Below are positions 16,696-22,874 of a DNA stretch of 25,369 nucleotides, one piece after another. Under the pieces are notes generated by a model, which was not told where the DNA came from, ran no database searches, and saw only the letters and a list, made by a program, of their open reading frames with translations. How positions within the stretch are numbered: the first letter of the stretch is position 1; each line of letters starts with the position of its first letter. The translations under genes and the position numbers were made by a program. Source of the stretch: CAYOMP01 sp964405075 (GTDB taxonomy: Bacteria > Bacillota > Clostridia > Lachnospirales > Lachnospiraceae); contig CAYOMP010000030.1 in NCBI GenBank assembly GCA_964405075.1, forward strand, positions 1 through 25,369, written 5' to 3'.

Positions 16696-16745
16696 CATTT
16701 CTCAAACATTTCTTTAGCATTTCTTAAATATCCCTTTTATAGAAT
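16696..16745 (+). promoter_or_regulatory. Promoter with three CATTTCT direct repeats, 11-bp period
   Basis: CATTTCT occurs at 16696, 16707 and 16718, exactly one helical turn apart, and TAGAAT (within TATAGAAT, 16738-16745) follows as the likely -10. There is no good -35 at 17 nt, which fits an activator-dependent promoter. Direct repeats of about 10-11 bp are typical for OmpR-type regulators. The block TCAAACATTTCTT recurs upstream of the gene at 17290. Confidence 0.55.
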
Positions 16746-16775
16746 CAGGTTATCAAATTCAAGGAGGTAAACATA

Positions 16776-17123
16776 ATGAATGTTACAGGTAAATTAAATG
16801 CAGGAATGTCAAGCATTGTTAAAAGTATGAAAAATGGAGCAGATAATTGTAAACTTGATGGAAAGATTGCTGAACAGCAGAAGAAGATTAAGGTATTGAC
16901 AAAAGAAATTGGAAATCTTGCTTTAGTCAGACTAGAGGCTGGAGATGAAATGTGTCCGGAAATTATGGAGAGGTATTCTGTTATTAAAGAAGCAAAAGAG
17001 ATGATTTCAACATTGGAAAAAGAGAAAAAGACAATAATAGTAATGTGCCCAAATTGTGGTGCAAAAACGTCTGCTGACATGAAATATTGTGGTGCATGTG
17101 GGACAAGCATAATGGCGGAATAG
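16776..17123 (+). CDS. Coiled-coil protein with C-terminal zinc ribbon
   Basis: The 115-aa soluble protein starts with a polar helix, continues as a charged coiled coil (about 25-90, with KIAEQQKKIKVLTKEI and KEMISTLEKEKK), and ends in a zinc ribbon with CPNCG (about 91-95) and CGACG (about 106-110). The two CxxC pairs would bind one zinc ion. There is no membrane span. AAGGAGG lies about 9 nt upstream of the ATG. The promoter carries repeats shared with the next gene and with the regulator gene at 17780, so it is probably a target of that two-component system. The biochemical role is unknown; zinc-ribbon/coiled-coil proteins of this size often act as adaptors. Confidence 0.78.
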   Translation: MNVTGKLNAGMSSIVKSMKNGADNCKLDGKIAEQQKKIKVLTKEIGNLALVRLEAGDEMCPEIMERYSVIKEAKEMISTLEKEKKTIIVMCPNCGAKTSADMKYCGACGTSIMAE

Positions 17124-17136
17124 AGGAAGTTTATGC

Positions 17137-17173
17137 GAAGGCTACTATTACTGCGAAGAAATAGCAGCCTTTC
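17137..17173 (+). other. Interrupted hairpin after the zinc-ribbon gene
   Basis: GAAGGCT and CTATT pair with AATAG and AGCCTTTC (one A/C mismatch, 10-nt loop) just 14 nt after the stop codon. It could be a weak terminator or a 3'-end stabiliser; there is no clear T-run. Confidence 0.45.
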
Positions 17174-17205
17174 ACAATACCTAGCATTTATTGAAGATTA
17201 TTTTA

Positions 17206-17261
17206 ACAAAATTCAAACATTTCTTAAAACAAAGATAAATAATCAAGAAATACAATAGAAT
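17206..17261 (+). promoter_or_regulatory. Promoter region sharing the TTCAAACATTTCTTAAA block
   Basis: ATTCAAACATTTCTTAAA (17211-17228) repeats the motif seen at 16702-16728, and TAGAAT (17256-17261) again serves as a possible -10. TCAAGAAAT at 17243-17251 resembles the half-site in reverse orientation. Spacing to the -10 differs from the first promoter. Confidence 0.45.
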
Positions 17262-17289
17262 CACAAATCAGGAAAAGGAGTTAATAATA

Positions 17290-17505
17290 ATGTCTAAATT
17301 AATAGAAGCAAATGAAAAAATCGTAGAAGTCGTAGTGGAAGGTTATAAGAAGATAGAAGATGGTGTTGTAGGTGGATATAAGAAAATCGAAAAAGGTGCC
17401 GTTGACGGATTTAACAAAGTAACTGATAAGTGTGTTGAAAAGCTTTTTGCCAGAGAAGGAGAGTCTGTGGAAGAAGCTAAAAAGAGACTTTCTGGTGAAG
17501 CCTAA
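17290..17505 (+). CDS. 71-aa protein built of 11-residue amphipathic repeats
   Basis: The small soluble protein contains consecutive 11-residue units: LIEANEKIVEV, VVEGYKKIEDG, VVGGYKKIEKG, AVDGFNKVTDK. They are followed by CVEKLFAREGESVEEAKKRL and a short tail. The 11-mer pattern of hydrophobic and lysine positions resembles the amphipathic helices of apolipoprotein- or synuclein-like proteins, which lie along membranes. That is an analogy, not homology. The start is set by AAAGGAG 9 nt upstream. The gene has its own promoter with the shared operator and its own terminator at 17649-17684, and sits just before the two-component genes. It is probably a stress-induced protein that binds the membrane surface; its exact function is unknown. 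Confidence 0.8.
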   Translation: MSKLIEANEKIVEVVVEGYKKIEDGVVGGYKKIEKGAVDGFNKVTDKCVEKLFAREGESVEEAKKRLSGEA

Positions 17506-17648
17506 TTAGAAAAACAGTGCATTATGTAATAGAAAAAGAGGTAATACGCAGAAAAATCAATAATCTTAGTGATAAAATTATGAAAGGCTAAAATGAATAA
17601 TAAAGAAGGTATTTTTTGAAAAGCATTTGAAAAGCATTAAGTAAAATT

Positions 17649-17684
17649 GGAACGTGTCGAATTATCGATATTGTTCCTTTTTTT
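17649..17684 (+). terminator. Intrinsic terminator of the 11-mer repeat gene
   Basis: GGAAC and TGTCGA pair with TCGATA and GTTCC around ATTA with one bulge, followed by seven T. The stretch 17506-17648 has no recognisable gene. Confidence 0.85.
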
Positions 17685-17705
17685 CTAAAAAATTATAAGC
17701 GAACC

Positions 17706-17750
17706 AAAATTCAAACAAAACTTTAACATTTGAGTGTTATGATATAGAAT
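17706..17750 (+). promoter_or_regulatory. Promoter/operator of the second two-component system
   Basis: AAAATTCAAACA (17706-17717) is identical to 12 nt of the block at 17208-17219. AACATTT follows one turn downstream, and TATAGAAT (17743-17750) matches the -10 octamer at 16738-16745. Autoregulation by the encoded regulator is the likely meaning. Confidence 0.45.
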
Positions 17751-17779
17751 AAATTATAATAGTTTATGGAGGAAATACG

Positions 17780-18451
17780 ATGTTTAAGATATTGGTTGTA
17801 GAAGATGATAGAGAACTTAACAGAACGGTATGTTCGTTTTTGAATCATAGTGGTTATGAGGCAATTGGCTGTCTCGATGCAACGCAAGCTTATGATGAAC
17901 TCTATGCCAATATGTTTGACCTTATTATATCTGATATTATGATGCCAGGTGTTGATGGCTTTGAATTTGCAAAAAATGTGCGAGAACTGAATGAAAATAT
18001 TCCAATTTTATTTATGACTGCTCGTGATGATATTGCATCTAAGCAGAAGGGGTTTAACATTGGAGTGGATGATTATATGGTAAAACCAATTGATTTTGAA
18101 GAATTGTTGCTTCGTATTGGCGCACTTCTTCGTCGTGCAAAGATTGTTGCAAATAGGAAATTAGAAGTTGGTGCTTTTTCCATGGACGTGGATGAGCATA
18201 CTGCTTATCTGAATAATGAAGAAATACCAATGACCAATCGTGAATTCAGTATTCTTTACAAAATGTTGTCATATCCGAAAAAGACATTTACAAGGACACA
18301 GCTTATGGATGAATTTTGGGGTGCGGATACGGAAACTGCCCCAAGGGCAGTTGATGTGTATATGACAAAACTTCGTCAGAAACTTTCAGAGTGCGAAGAT
18401 TTTGAAATCGTAACTGTTCACGGACTGGGATACAAGGCGGTGCTAAAATGA
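17780..18451 (+). CDS. OmpR/PhoB-family response regulator of the small stress regulon
   Basis: The 223-aa regulator has a receiver domain (Asp9/Asp10 pair, phosphoacceptor Asp52 in IISDIMMPGVDG, Lys102 in MVKPID) and a winged-helix domain (about 125-223, including IPMTNREFSILYKMLSYP and the final GLGYKAVLK). It is encoded with the kinase that follows, the stop overlapping the kinase start as ATGA. TGGAGGAAA lies 7 nt before the ATG. Similar upstream blocks at its own promoter and at the two small genes before it suggest that it controls all three, which is inference from the shared motif. Confidence 0.95.
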   Translation: MFKILVVEDDRELNRTVCSFLNHSGYEAIGCLDATQAYDELYANMFDLIISDIMMPGVDGFEFAKNVRELNENIPILFMTARDDIASKQKGFNIGVDDYMVKPIDFEELLLRIGALLRRAKIVANRKLEVGAFSMDVDEHTAYLNNEEIPMTNREFSILYKMLSYPKKTFTRTQLMDEFWGADTETAPRAVDVYMTKLRQKLSECEDFEIVTVHGLGYKAVLK

Positions 18452-19521
18452 AGCAGGATTTGATAGTACAAAAAGTTTTAAAGGCTCTTTGTAATTATTT
18501 CGTTTTTTTTACAATATGTGCAGCTGTCGTTACCTGTACTACAATGCTTTTTGTTAGTACAATGGCTTATTCCATGAATATTGAACTGACAGATATAAAT
18601 ATCAGTACAGCGGCAAAATTAACATTTGCTAATGTCATGTTTTTAAGTGGAATATTTGCAATAATTGACAAAATACGCAGAAAACTCACTGTCGAGAGAA
18701 CTGCAAAACATATTGTAGAAGCATCTGAAAGAATCATAGAAGGAGATTTTAAAGTAAGGATACATCCAGTTTCACGTTTTAGTGTTGATGAAAATTTCAA
18801 TAATATAATTGATTGTTTTAATAAAATGGCAGAAGAGCTTTCAGGTGTGGAAACACTCAAAACGGATTTTATAGCGAATGTTTCCCACGAAATGAAAACT
18901 CCACTTGCAGTCATGCAAAATTATGGGATGCTTATGCAGGCTCCTGACTTGTCTGAAGAAAAACGTATAGAGTATGCAAAAGGTATAGCGGATGGATCAC
19001 GTAGAATTGCGGATATGATGACAAACATTCTGAAATTAAATCGTTTGGAAAATCAACAGATTTATCCTCAAGTTACGGAGTTTGATTTGGGAGAACAGCT
19101 ATGTGAGTGCCTTTTACAGTATGAAAATGTGTGGGAAAAATCAGAAATTGAGATTGATACAGATATTGCAGAAAATGTAAGAGTTAAAGCGGATGCAGAA
19201 CTTTTAAGTCATGTGTGGAATAATCTGTTTTCTAATGCCTTTAAGTTTACAGAAGTTGGTGGAAAGGTTACAGTAACTCTTACAACTACAGAACAATATG
19301 CAATTGTAAAAGTAAAAGATACAGGTTGTGGTATATCTCCAGAAATAGGAACTCATATTTTTGAAAAATTCTATCAGGGTGATACTTCACATGCCACACA
19401 GGGCAATGGTCTTGGACTGGCACTTGTAAAACGTGTAATAGATATTATGCATGGTGAAATTAGTGTTGAAAGTACTCTTGGAAAGGGAACGACATTCACG
19501 GTGAGAATCCAGAGAGTTTAA
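18448..19521 (+). CDS. Intramembrane-sensing histidine kinase
   Basis: The 357-aa kinase has two spans (about 17-40 and 54-73) with only about 13 residues between them, so it lacks an external sensor domain; such kinases sense within or through the membrane or through a partner protein. A HAMP-like linker (80-135) leads to the H box NVSHEMKTPLAV (His147) and then the ATPase domain with NNLFSNAFKF, DTGCGIS, GNGLGLALVKRVID and GKGTTFTVRI. Its start overlaps the regulator stop by 4 nt (ATGA). Together with the small membrane protein that follows, it suggests an envelope-stress circuit. Confidence 0.95.
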   Translation: MKQDLIVQKVLKALCNYFVFFTICAAVVTCTTMLFVSTMAYSMNIELTDINISTAAKLTFANVMFLSGIFAIIDKIRRKLTVERTAKHIVEASERIIEGDFKVRIHPVSRFSVDENFNNIIDCFNKMAEELSGVETLKTDFIANVSHEMKTPLAVMQNYGMLMQAPDLSEEKRIEYAKGIADGSRRIADMMTNILKLNRLENQQIYPQVTEFDLGEQLCECLLQYENVWEKSEIEIDTDIAENVRVKADAELLSHVWNNLFSNAFKFTEVGGKVTVTLTTTEQYAIVKVKDTGCGISPEIGTHIFEKFYQGDTSHATQGNGLGLALVKRVIDIMHGEISVESTLGKGTTFTVRIQRV

Positions 19522-19596
19522 TATGTAATAGAAAACAATAAGAGAGAAAAACTATATTTTAACAGTTTTGGAAAGATAAAAAGGAGCAAAATTAAT

Positions 19597-19995
19597 ATGG
19601 AAAGCCAGAATAAAGAGTTCAATTTTACTTATTCCGCGAAAGAGCAGGAAGAATTAAAGAAAATACGCAAAAAGTATGAACCACAAGAAGAGGATAAAAT
19701 GGAACAATTACGCAGACTGGATGCTAGTGTAACTAAGAAGGCGACTACAATTTCTCTTTCATTTGGTATTATAGGTGTACTGATTATGGGCTGTGGAATG
19801 AGCCTTATAATGACGAATTTAGGTGATAGCTTAGGTTTAAAAGGTGTTATAGCAATGATTATAGGTATTGTTATTGGGATTGCAGGGGGAGCACTTGCCT
19901 GCTTCGCATATCCAGTTTACAAAAAGACAGTTAATAGAGAACGTGAAAGAATAGCACCAGAAATTATTCGACTTACGGATGAACTGATGAAGTAA
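19597..19995 (+). CDS. Two-span membrane protein downstream of the kinase
   Basis: The 132-aa product has a charged helical N-terminus (about 1-45, rich in E and K, for example KEQEELKKIRKKYE), two hydrophobic segments (about 50-72 and 83-108, the second GVIAMIIGIVIGIAGGALAC) and a charged tail (KKTVNRERERIAPEII). An AAAAGGAG site lies about 10 nt upstream. The gap to the kinase gene is only 75 nt without a terminator, so it is likely part of the same transcript. I do not recognise a family. A partner or accessory of the short-looped kinase is a reasonable guess. Confidence 0.75.
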   Translation: MESQNKEFNFTYSAKEQEELKKIRKKYEPQEEDKMEQLRRLDASVTKKATTISLSFGIIGVLIMGCGMSLIMTNLGDSLGLKGVIAMIIGIVIGIAGGALACFAYPVYKKTVNRERERIAPEIIRLTDELMK

Positions 19996-20143
19996 AGAAA
20001 TAAAAGGATTATATGAAAATAACATAGTATTTCTTATCATGATAATAACCCTACGTACCTTGAAGTTTTATTGTATGCGATGGTGGTGTTAGTGCATCAG
20101 CCGCAGACAATTTTCAGATTAATATTCAGCGAAAAGGAAATGA

Positions 20144-20172
20144 TTGACATAATGGTAACTAGTTGCTATACT
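20144..20172 (+). promoter_or_regulatory. Strong promoter of the MarR gene
   Basis: TTGACA (20144-20149), 17 nt, TATACT (20167-20172). The palindrome at 20153-20168 fills the spacer and touches the -10, so bound repressor would block RNA polymerase. Confidence 0.85.
20153..20168. promoter_or_regulatory. MarR operator 1 (imperfect palindrome)
   Basis: TGGTAACTAGTTGCTA is a near-palindrome differing at two positions from the perfect site at 20908-20923. It lies inside the promoter of the MarR gene, as expected for autorepression. Confidence 0.7.
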
Positions 20173-20195
20173 GTTTTTGTTAAAGGAGAAATTTT

Positions 20196-20675
20196 ATGGA
20201 TTCATACAAAGGTTTGGAAATGCAGCTTGATTTAATGCAAAAGAAAAGACTGATTTTTTCAGAACTCTTCATTTTGCAAAACAAGATACAAACAGAATTT
20301 GATAAGATATTGGGAGATATTACCAGCAAGCAGTTTATTGTTTTGGTAATTGTTGCTTCCTTTCCAGAGCCACCTTCACTCACAGAGGTTGCCAAGCATG
20401 CAGGTTGTTCAAGACAGAATATAAAAAAGATTGCTGCTGTTCTTGAAAAGAAAGGATTTATTTCCTTAATGCCAGAAAAAGGAACAAGAGCCATTCGTAT
20501 TGTTTTGGAAAAGAAATTCTTGGATTTTTATGATGTATTTATGGAAAAAGCAGGAATGGGCTTAGAAGATTTGTTTCATGGAATGACTGAAGCAGAAGTG
20601 GAAGGTTTGTTTAAAGGGCTACATTTGATTGAAACAAATGTGGATAAGTTACTGGTTGAAAGATATGTAAAGTAA
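20196..20675 (+). CDS. MarR-family transcriptional regulator
   Basis: The 159-aa protein has MarR layout: N-terminal dimerisation helix, a winged helix-turn-helix at about 45-105 (ITSKQFIVLVIVASFPEPPS, then LTEVAKHAGCSRQNIKKIAA as the recognition part), a wing with EKKGFISLMPEKGTRAIRIV, and C-terminal helices ending LIETNVDKLL. The wing carries KGTRA in place of the commoner DRRA motif. AAAGGAG lies 7 nt before the start. It has a strong promoter overlapped by a palindrome that recurs, perfectly symmetric, before the membrane-protein gene at 20937. The simplest model is repression of itself and of that gene, relieved by a small molecule. Confidence 0.9.
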   Translation: MDSYKGLEMQLDLMQKKRLIFSELFILQNKIQTEFDKILGDITSKQFIVLVIVASFPEPPSLTEVAKHAGCSRQNIKKIAAVLEKKGFISLMPEKGTRAIRIVLEKKFLDFYDVFMEKAGMGLEDLFHGMTEAEVEGLFKGLHLIETNVDKLLVERYVK

Positions 20676-20868
20676 TTGAAATATAGTTAATTCTTTAGTA
20701 AATCAAACTTATATTTAGTTTTGAGGATTTTGAGCTGGATACAAAATAAAATGTTTGAAATGGGGAATTTTTGAAAACTAAATAAGATAGTACAAATAGC
20801 AATTACATAGAAAACTATTTTGAATTGTAATGTTCAATTATAAATAGTATATCGAAAATAAAGTAAAT

Positions 20869-20892
20869 AATCCTATTTTTACAAATAGGATT
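20869..20892 (+). terminator. Perfect 10-bp hairpin after the MarR gene
   Basis: AATCCTATTT and AAATAGGATT pair perfectly around TTAC; the trailing sequence is only TATTATAAAA, so the U-tract is weak. It could end the MarR transcript or form part of the next leader. The remainder of 20676-20933 shows no gene. Confidence 0.5.
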
Positions 20893-20907
20893 TATTATAA
20901 AAGAGTA

Positions 20908-20923
20908 TAGTAACTAGTTACTA
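20908..20923. promoter_or_regulatory. MarR operator 2 (perfect 16-bp palindrome)
   Basis: TAGTAACTAGTTACTA is its own reverse complement and matches operator 1 at 14 of 16 positions. It ends 2 nt before the ribosome binding site of the membrane-protein gene, so it would lie near the transcription start if TTATAA (20894-20899) is the -10. Confidence 0.75.
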
Positions 20924-20936
20924 ATGGAGGATTATG

Positions 20937-21806
20937 ATGAATCAAAAAACAAATTACAAAGAAGAAAAAATGAAAAGTGTAGTAATTGAGGTAGTGTGGA
21001 AGAGCCTGTTATTTGCAGTATGCGCAGGGATATTAACTGCAGTAACACATATGCTTGCTGGAAGATTTATTTTGCATGAACATGGAAAACCAGAATTTCT
21101 TTCAAACTCATTAACTATTTATTCGGCGTGTGACAAGATATTAATGGCAGTTGGTTATTATATTTTAGGAAGAAAAATTCCATTTAAGAATTCATATGCA
21201 AGAAGCTTAACTTATGTAAGTCTTAACTGGATATCTAACTTTTTCCCACAGTTTATGGGACTTGCCTATGCAGATGGTTCTGTTGCACAGGTGGCATTTA
21301 GAATATCTGATTTAGTTTGTGACTCAATTACAATGATTATTCTTGGAATTATCTTAGGAGTTATGTATAAAAAGCCAATAGAAACAGGCTGGAGAGAATG
21401 TAGTAAGAAAACTTTTATAAAAGCTGTTGTAATTAGTATGGTTGCATTTCCAGTATTAGTCATTGCGGCAGATCAGGGAATTGCTTTTGTATTGCCACAG
21501 TTTTGTAGTTATAATGCAATACAGGTATCAGAATCAGATAGAGTTCCATTTCTTATTAATTTTTACAGTTGGTTTTTATTATCAGGAGCATTTATCGCTG
21601 TATTCTATAGACTAACAGAATTCAATGATGCAAATGGAAGCTGGTTCAAATTTGCACTTAAATACAGTTTATTATTGTGGACACCAGTTGTTATGATTAT
21701 GGTTGTATTTGGAACTGAATTTTTGCCAACTGCGGTATATGCAGTGTTATTTATTGTTTGCTTAACAGTGCTTTGCTGGATTAATGGGAAGGTATTTGAA
21801 AAGTGA
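20937..21806 (+). CDS. Eight-span membrane protein under the MarR operator
   Basis: The 289-aa product has hydrophobic segments at about 20-42, 60-77, 92-108, 125-144, 160-186, 206-224, 238-258 and 262-283. Charged residues are sparse inside spans; DKILMAVGYYILGRK and FFPQFMGLAY are notable. I recognise no family. ATG 20937 has GGAGGA at 5 nt and is preferred over the adjacent ATG 20934, where the spacing would be too short. The perfect palindrome just upstream links it to the MarR regulator. MarR-controlled polytopic proteins often export toxic compounds, but nothing in the sequence proves transport. Confidence 0.8.
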   Translation: MNQKTNYKEEKMKSVVIEVVWKSLLFAVCAGILTAVTHMLAGRFILHEHGKPEFLSNSLTIYSACDKILMAVGYYILGRKIPFKNSYARSLTYVSLNWISNFFPQFMGLAYADGSVAQVAFRISDLVCDSITMIILGIILGVMYKKPIETGWRECSKKTFIKAVVISMVAFPVLVIAADQGIAFVLPQFCSYNAIQVSESDRVPFLINFYSWFLLSGAFIAVFYRLTEFNDANGSWFKFALKYSLLLWTPVVMIMVVFGTEFLPTAVYAVLFIVCLTVLCWINGKVFEK

Positions 21807-21847
21807 TATATAGTTGAAAAAATTTGAAATGTTGTATATAGCAGTTA

Positions 21848-21878
21848 TTCTTTGCATGATTAATAATTCTGCAAAGAA
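21848..21878. other. 9-bp perfect hairpin downstream of the membrane-protein gene
   Basis: TTCTTTGCA and TGCAAAGAA pair around a 13-nt loop, 41 nt after the stop codon. There is no clear T-run; it may be a weak terminator or a 3' stabiliser. Confidence 0.45.
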
Positions 21879-21914
21879 GTGTATGAGTGGTTTTGTGAGA
21901 ATCAGTAGATGTAA

Positions 21915-21970
21915 AATTAAGTGCACTCCAAATGTTAGTTTTGTGCCTAACATTTTGGGTGCACTTAATT
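21915..21970. repeat. 56-bp near-perfect inverted repeat between convergent genes
   Basis: Two 24-nt arms (21915-21938 and 21947-21970) pair with a single mismatch and one G-U around loop TTTTGTGC. The arms begin AATTAAGTGCACTCC. It lies between the rightward gene ending at 21806 and the leftward gene ending at 22025, the usual site of a bidirectional terminator, but it has no real T-tract and is longer than most terminators. A mobile-element origin is possible. Confidence 0.7.
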
Positions 21971-22024
21971 GATAAAGTAAACTCCTATTCTATAAATTTA
22001 CAGAATCTTATGTATGATAGTAGT

Positions 22025-22150
22025 CTATTTGTGTTTTTTTATTAATTTAAAAACTAAAACTCCAACTGCCATAAATAGTGCAATTATAACTAGCCAAATT
22101 ACAAGATTTAATCCTAATATCATAATGTCTGAAAGCGTTTGTTCGTTCAT
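22025..22150 (-). CDS. 41-aa single-span membrane protein
   Basis: On the minus strand a complete short gene starts MNEQTLSDIMILGLN, continues with a hydrophobic helix (about 12-35) and ends KLIKKHK. AAGGGGGAT lies 5 nt before the ATG. The layout of polar N-terminus, one helix and basic cytoplasmic end is that of a genuine small membrane protein, and the opposite-strand frame here has no ribosome site. It lies 74 nt downstream of the effector-domain remnant on the same strand and may once have shared its transcript. No family is recognised. Confidence 0.65.
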   Translation of the reverse strand: MNEQTLSDIMILGLNLVIWLVIIALFMAVGVLVFKLIKKHK

Positions 22151-22224
22151 GCAAAATCCCCCTTATTTTCATATGTTCCTCTCTTCCATAACATTAATTG
22201 TTATTTTATATAATTGTTTTTACA

Positions 22225-22530
22225 TTACTTTTTCATTTTAACTGGCATCCATATTTCGCTATAATAATTTTCATCTTGACTTCCATTTGGATAATCTAAA
22301 GGTGATGTATAATATTCAATATTGTACATTCCAGCAATTTCGTAATCGCTGTTGCCAGGAAGCCATTCAGTGTATATTTCAGTATTCACCTTTTGGAGAG
22401 AATCTGGCATAGGACCAATACATGGAAAAACTGCCCAGGTATTTTCAGGAATAACTATTGTTTCAAATTCTTCAGGAAAATTCTTTGAAGGAACATAGTT
22501 TACCCGATAATTTGTGTTCAGTTTTGTCAG
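22225..22530 (-). pseudogene. Truncated effector-binding (GyrI-like/AraC C-terminal) domain gene
   Basis: The minus-strand frame ending at 22225 reads back through MPDSLQKVNTEIYTEWLPGN and, upstream, FETIVIPENTWAVFPCIGP, to a stop at 22531-22533. This is the C-terminal half of the effector-binding domain found at the end of AraC-type regulators: the TWAVFPCIGPMPDSLQ strand, EWLPGNSDYEIAG and the final SEIWMPVK are typical. The start, the AraC helix-turn-helix region and the first half of the domain are missing, and no in-frame start with a ribosome site exists upstream. It is best read as a 5'-truncated pseudogene. A short product from the internal ATG at 22410 is possible but has no convincing site. 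Confidence 0.75.
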
Positions 22531-22712
22531 CTATGGGAAGTACTTTTTTACGTTACAATTTATAAGAGTTATAAAATGTAACGTATTTTTTAAAAGTAAA
22601 TCTTGTTTTAAAAAATTGAATAATATGCCTTTTATTAAAATACAAAAGTTAATGTTATTGTAACACTATTCTTTTGGAAAACAAAGGTAAAATGGGTTAT
22701 AAAATATAATTA

Positions 22713-22746
22713 AGCCTTAGAACGTTTATTTAACTATTCTAAGGCT
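22713..22746. other. 10-bp perfect hairpin in the 22534-22874 gap
   Basis: AGCCTTAGAA and TTCTAAGGCT pair around a 14-nt loop. Flanks are AT-rich but without a strong T-run. The surrounding 341-nt gap is very AT-rich and contains no gene that I can support; it may be the decayed 5' part of the truncated gene plus terminators. Confidence 0.5.
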
Positions 22747-22826
22747 CAATATTTATCAAAGTCCAGTTATTTAGAGAATATATAATTTGAATTACATATT
22801 TGTTTTATACTTAAAATGTTATTTCT

Positions 22827-22868
22827 AAAATCCCTATAATTAAAATAATTAATGTTAGGATTTTTTTT
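22827..22868. terminator. Probable terminator of the hcp operon
   Basis: AAAATCC (22827-22833) pairs with GGATTTT (22858-22864), with extra AT pairs inside. It lies 7 nt beyond the hcp stop codon. On the minus strand the stem ends in ATTTT; the long T-run is on the plus strand, so it may act both ways. Confidence 0.55.
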
Positions 22869-22874
22869 GACATT

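Noticed and set aside
20056..20143. Short open stretch reading SFIVCDGGVSASAADNF before the MarR promoter
   Set aside because: No start, no ribosome site and too short to identify; possibly the tail of a lost gene but not supportable.
22014..22241. 75-codon plus-strand frame
   Set aside because: It lies antisense to the 41-aa gene, has no ribosome site and an unconvincing composition; the minus-strand reading is better.
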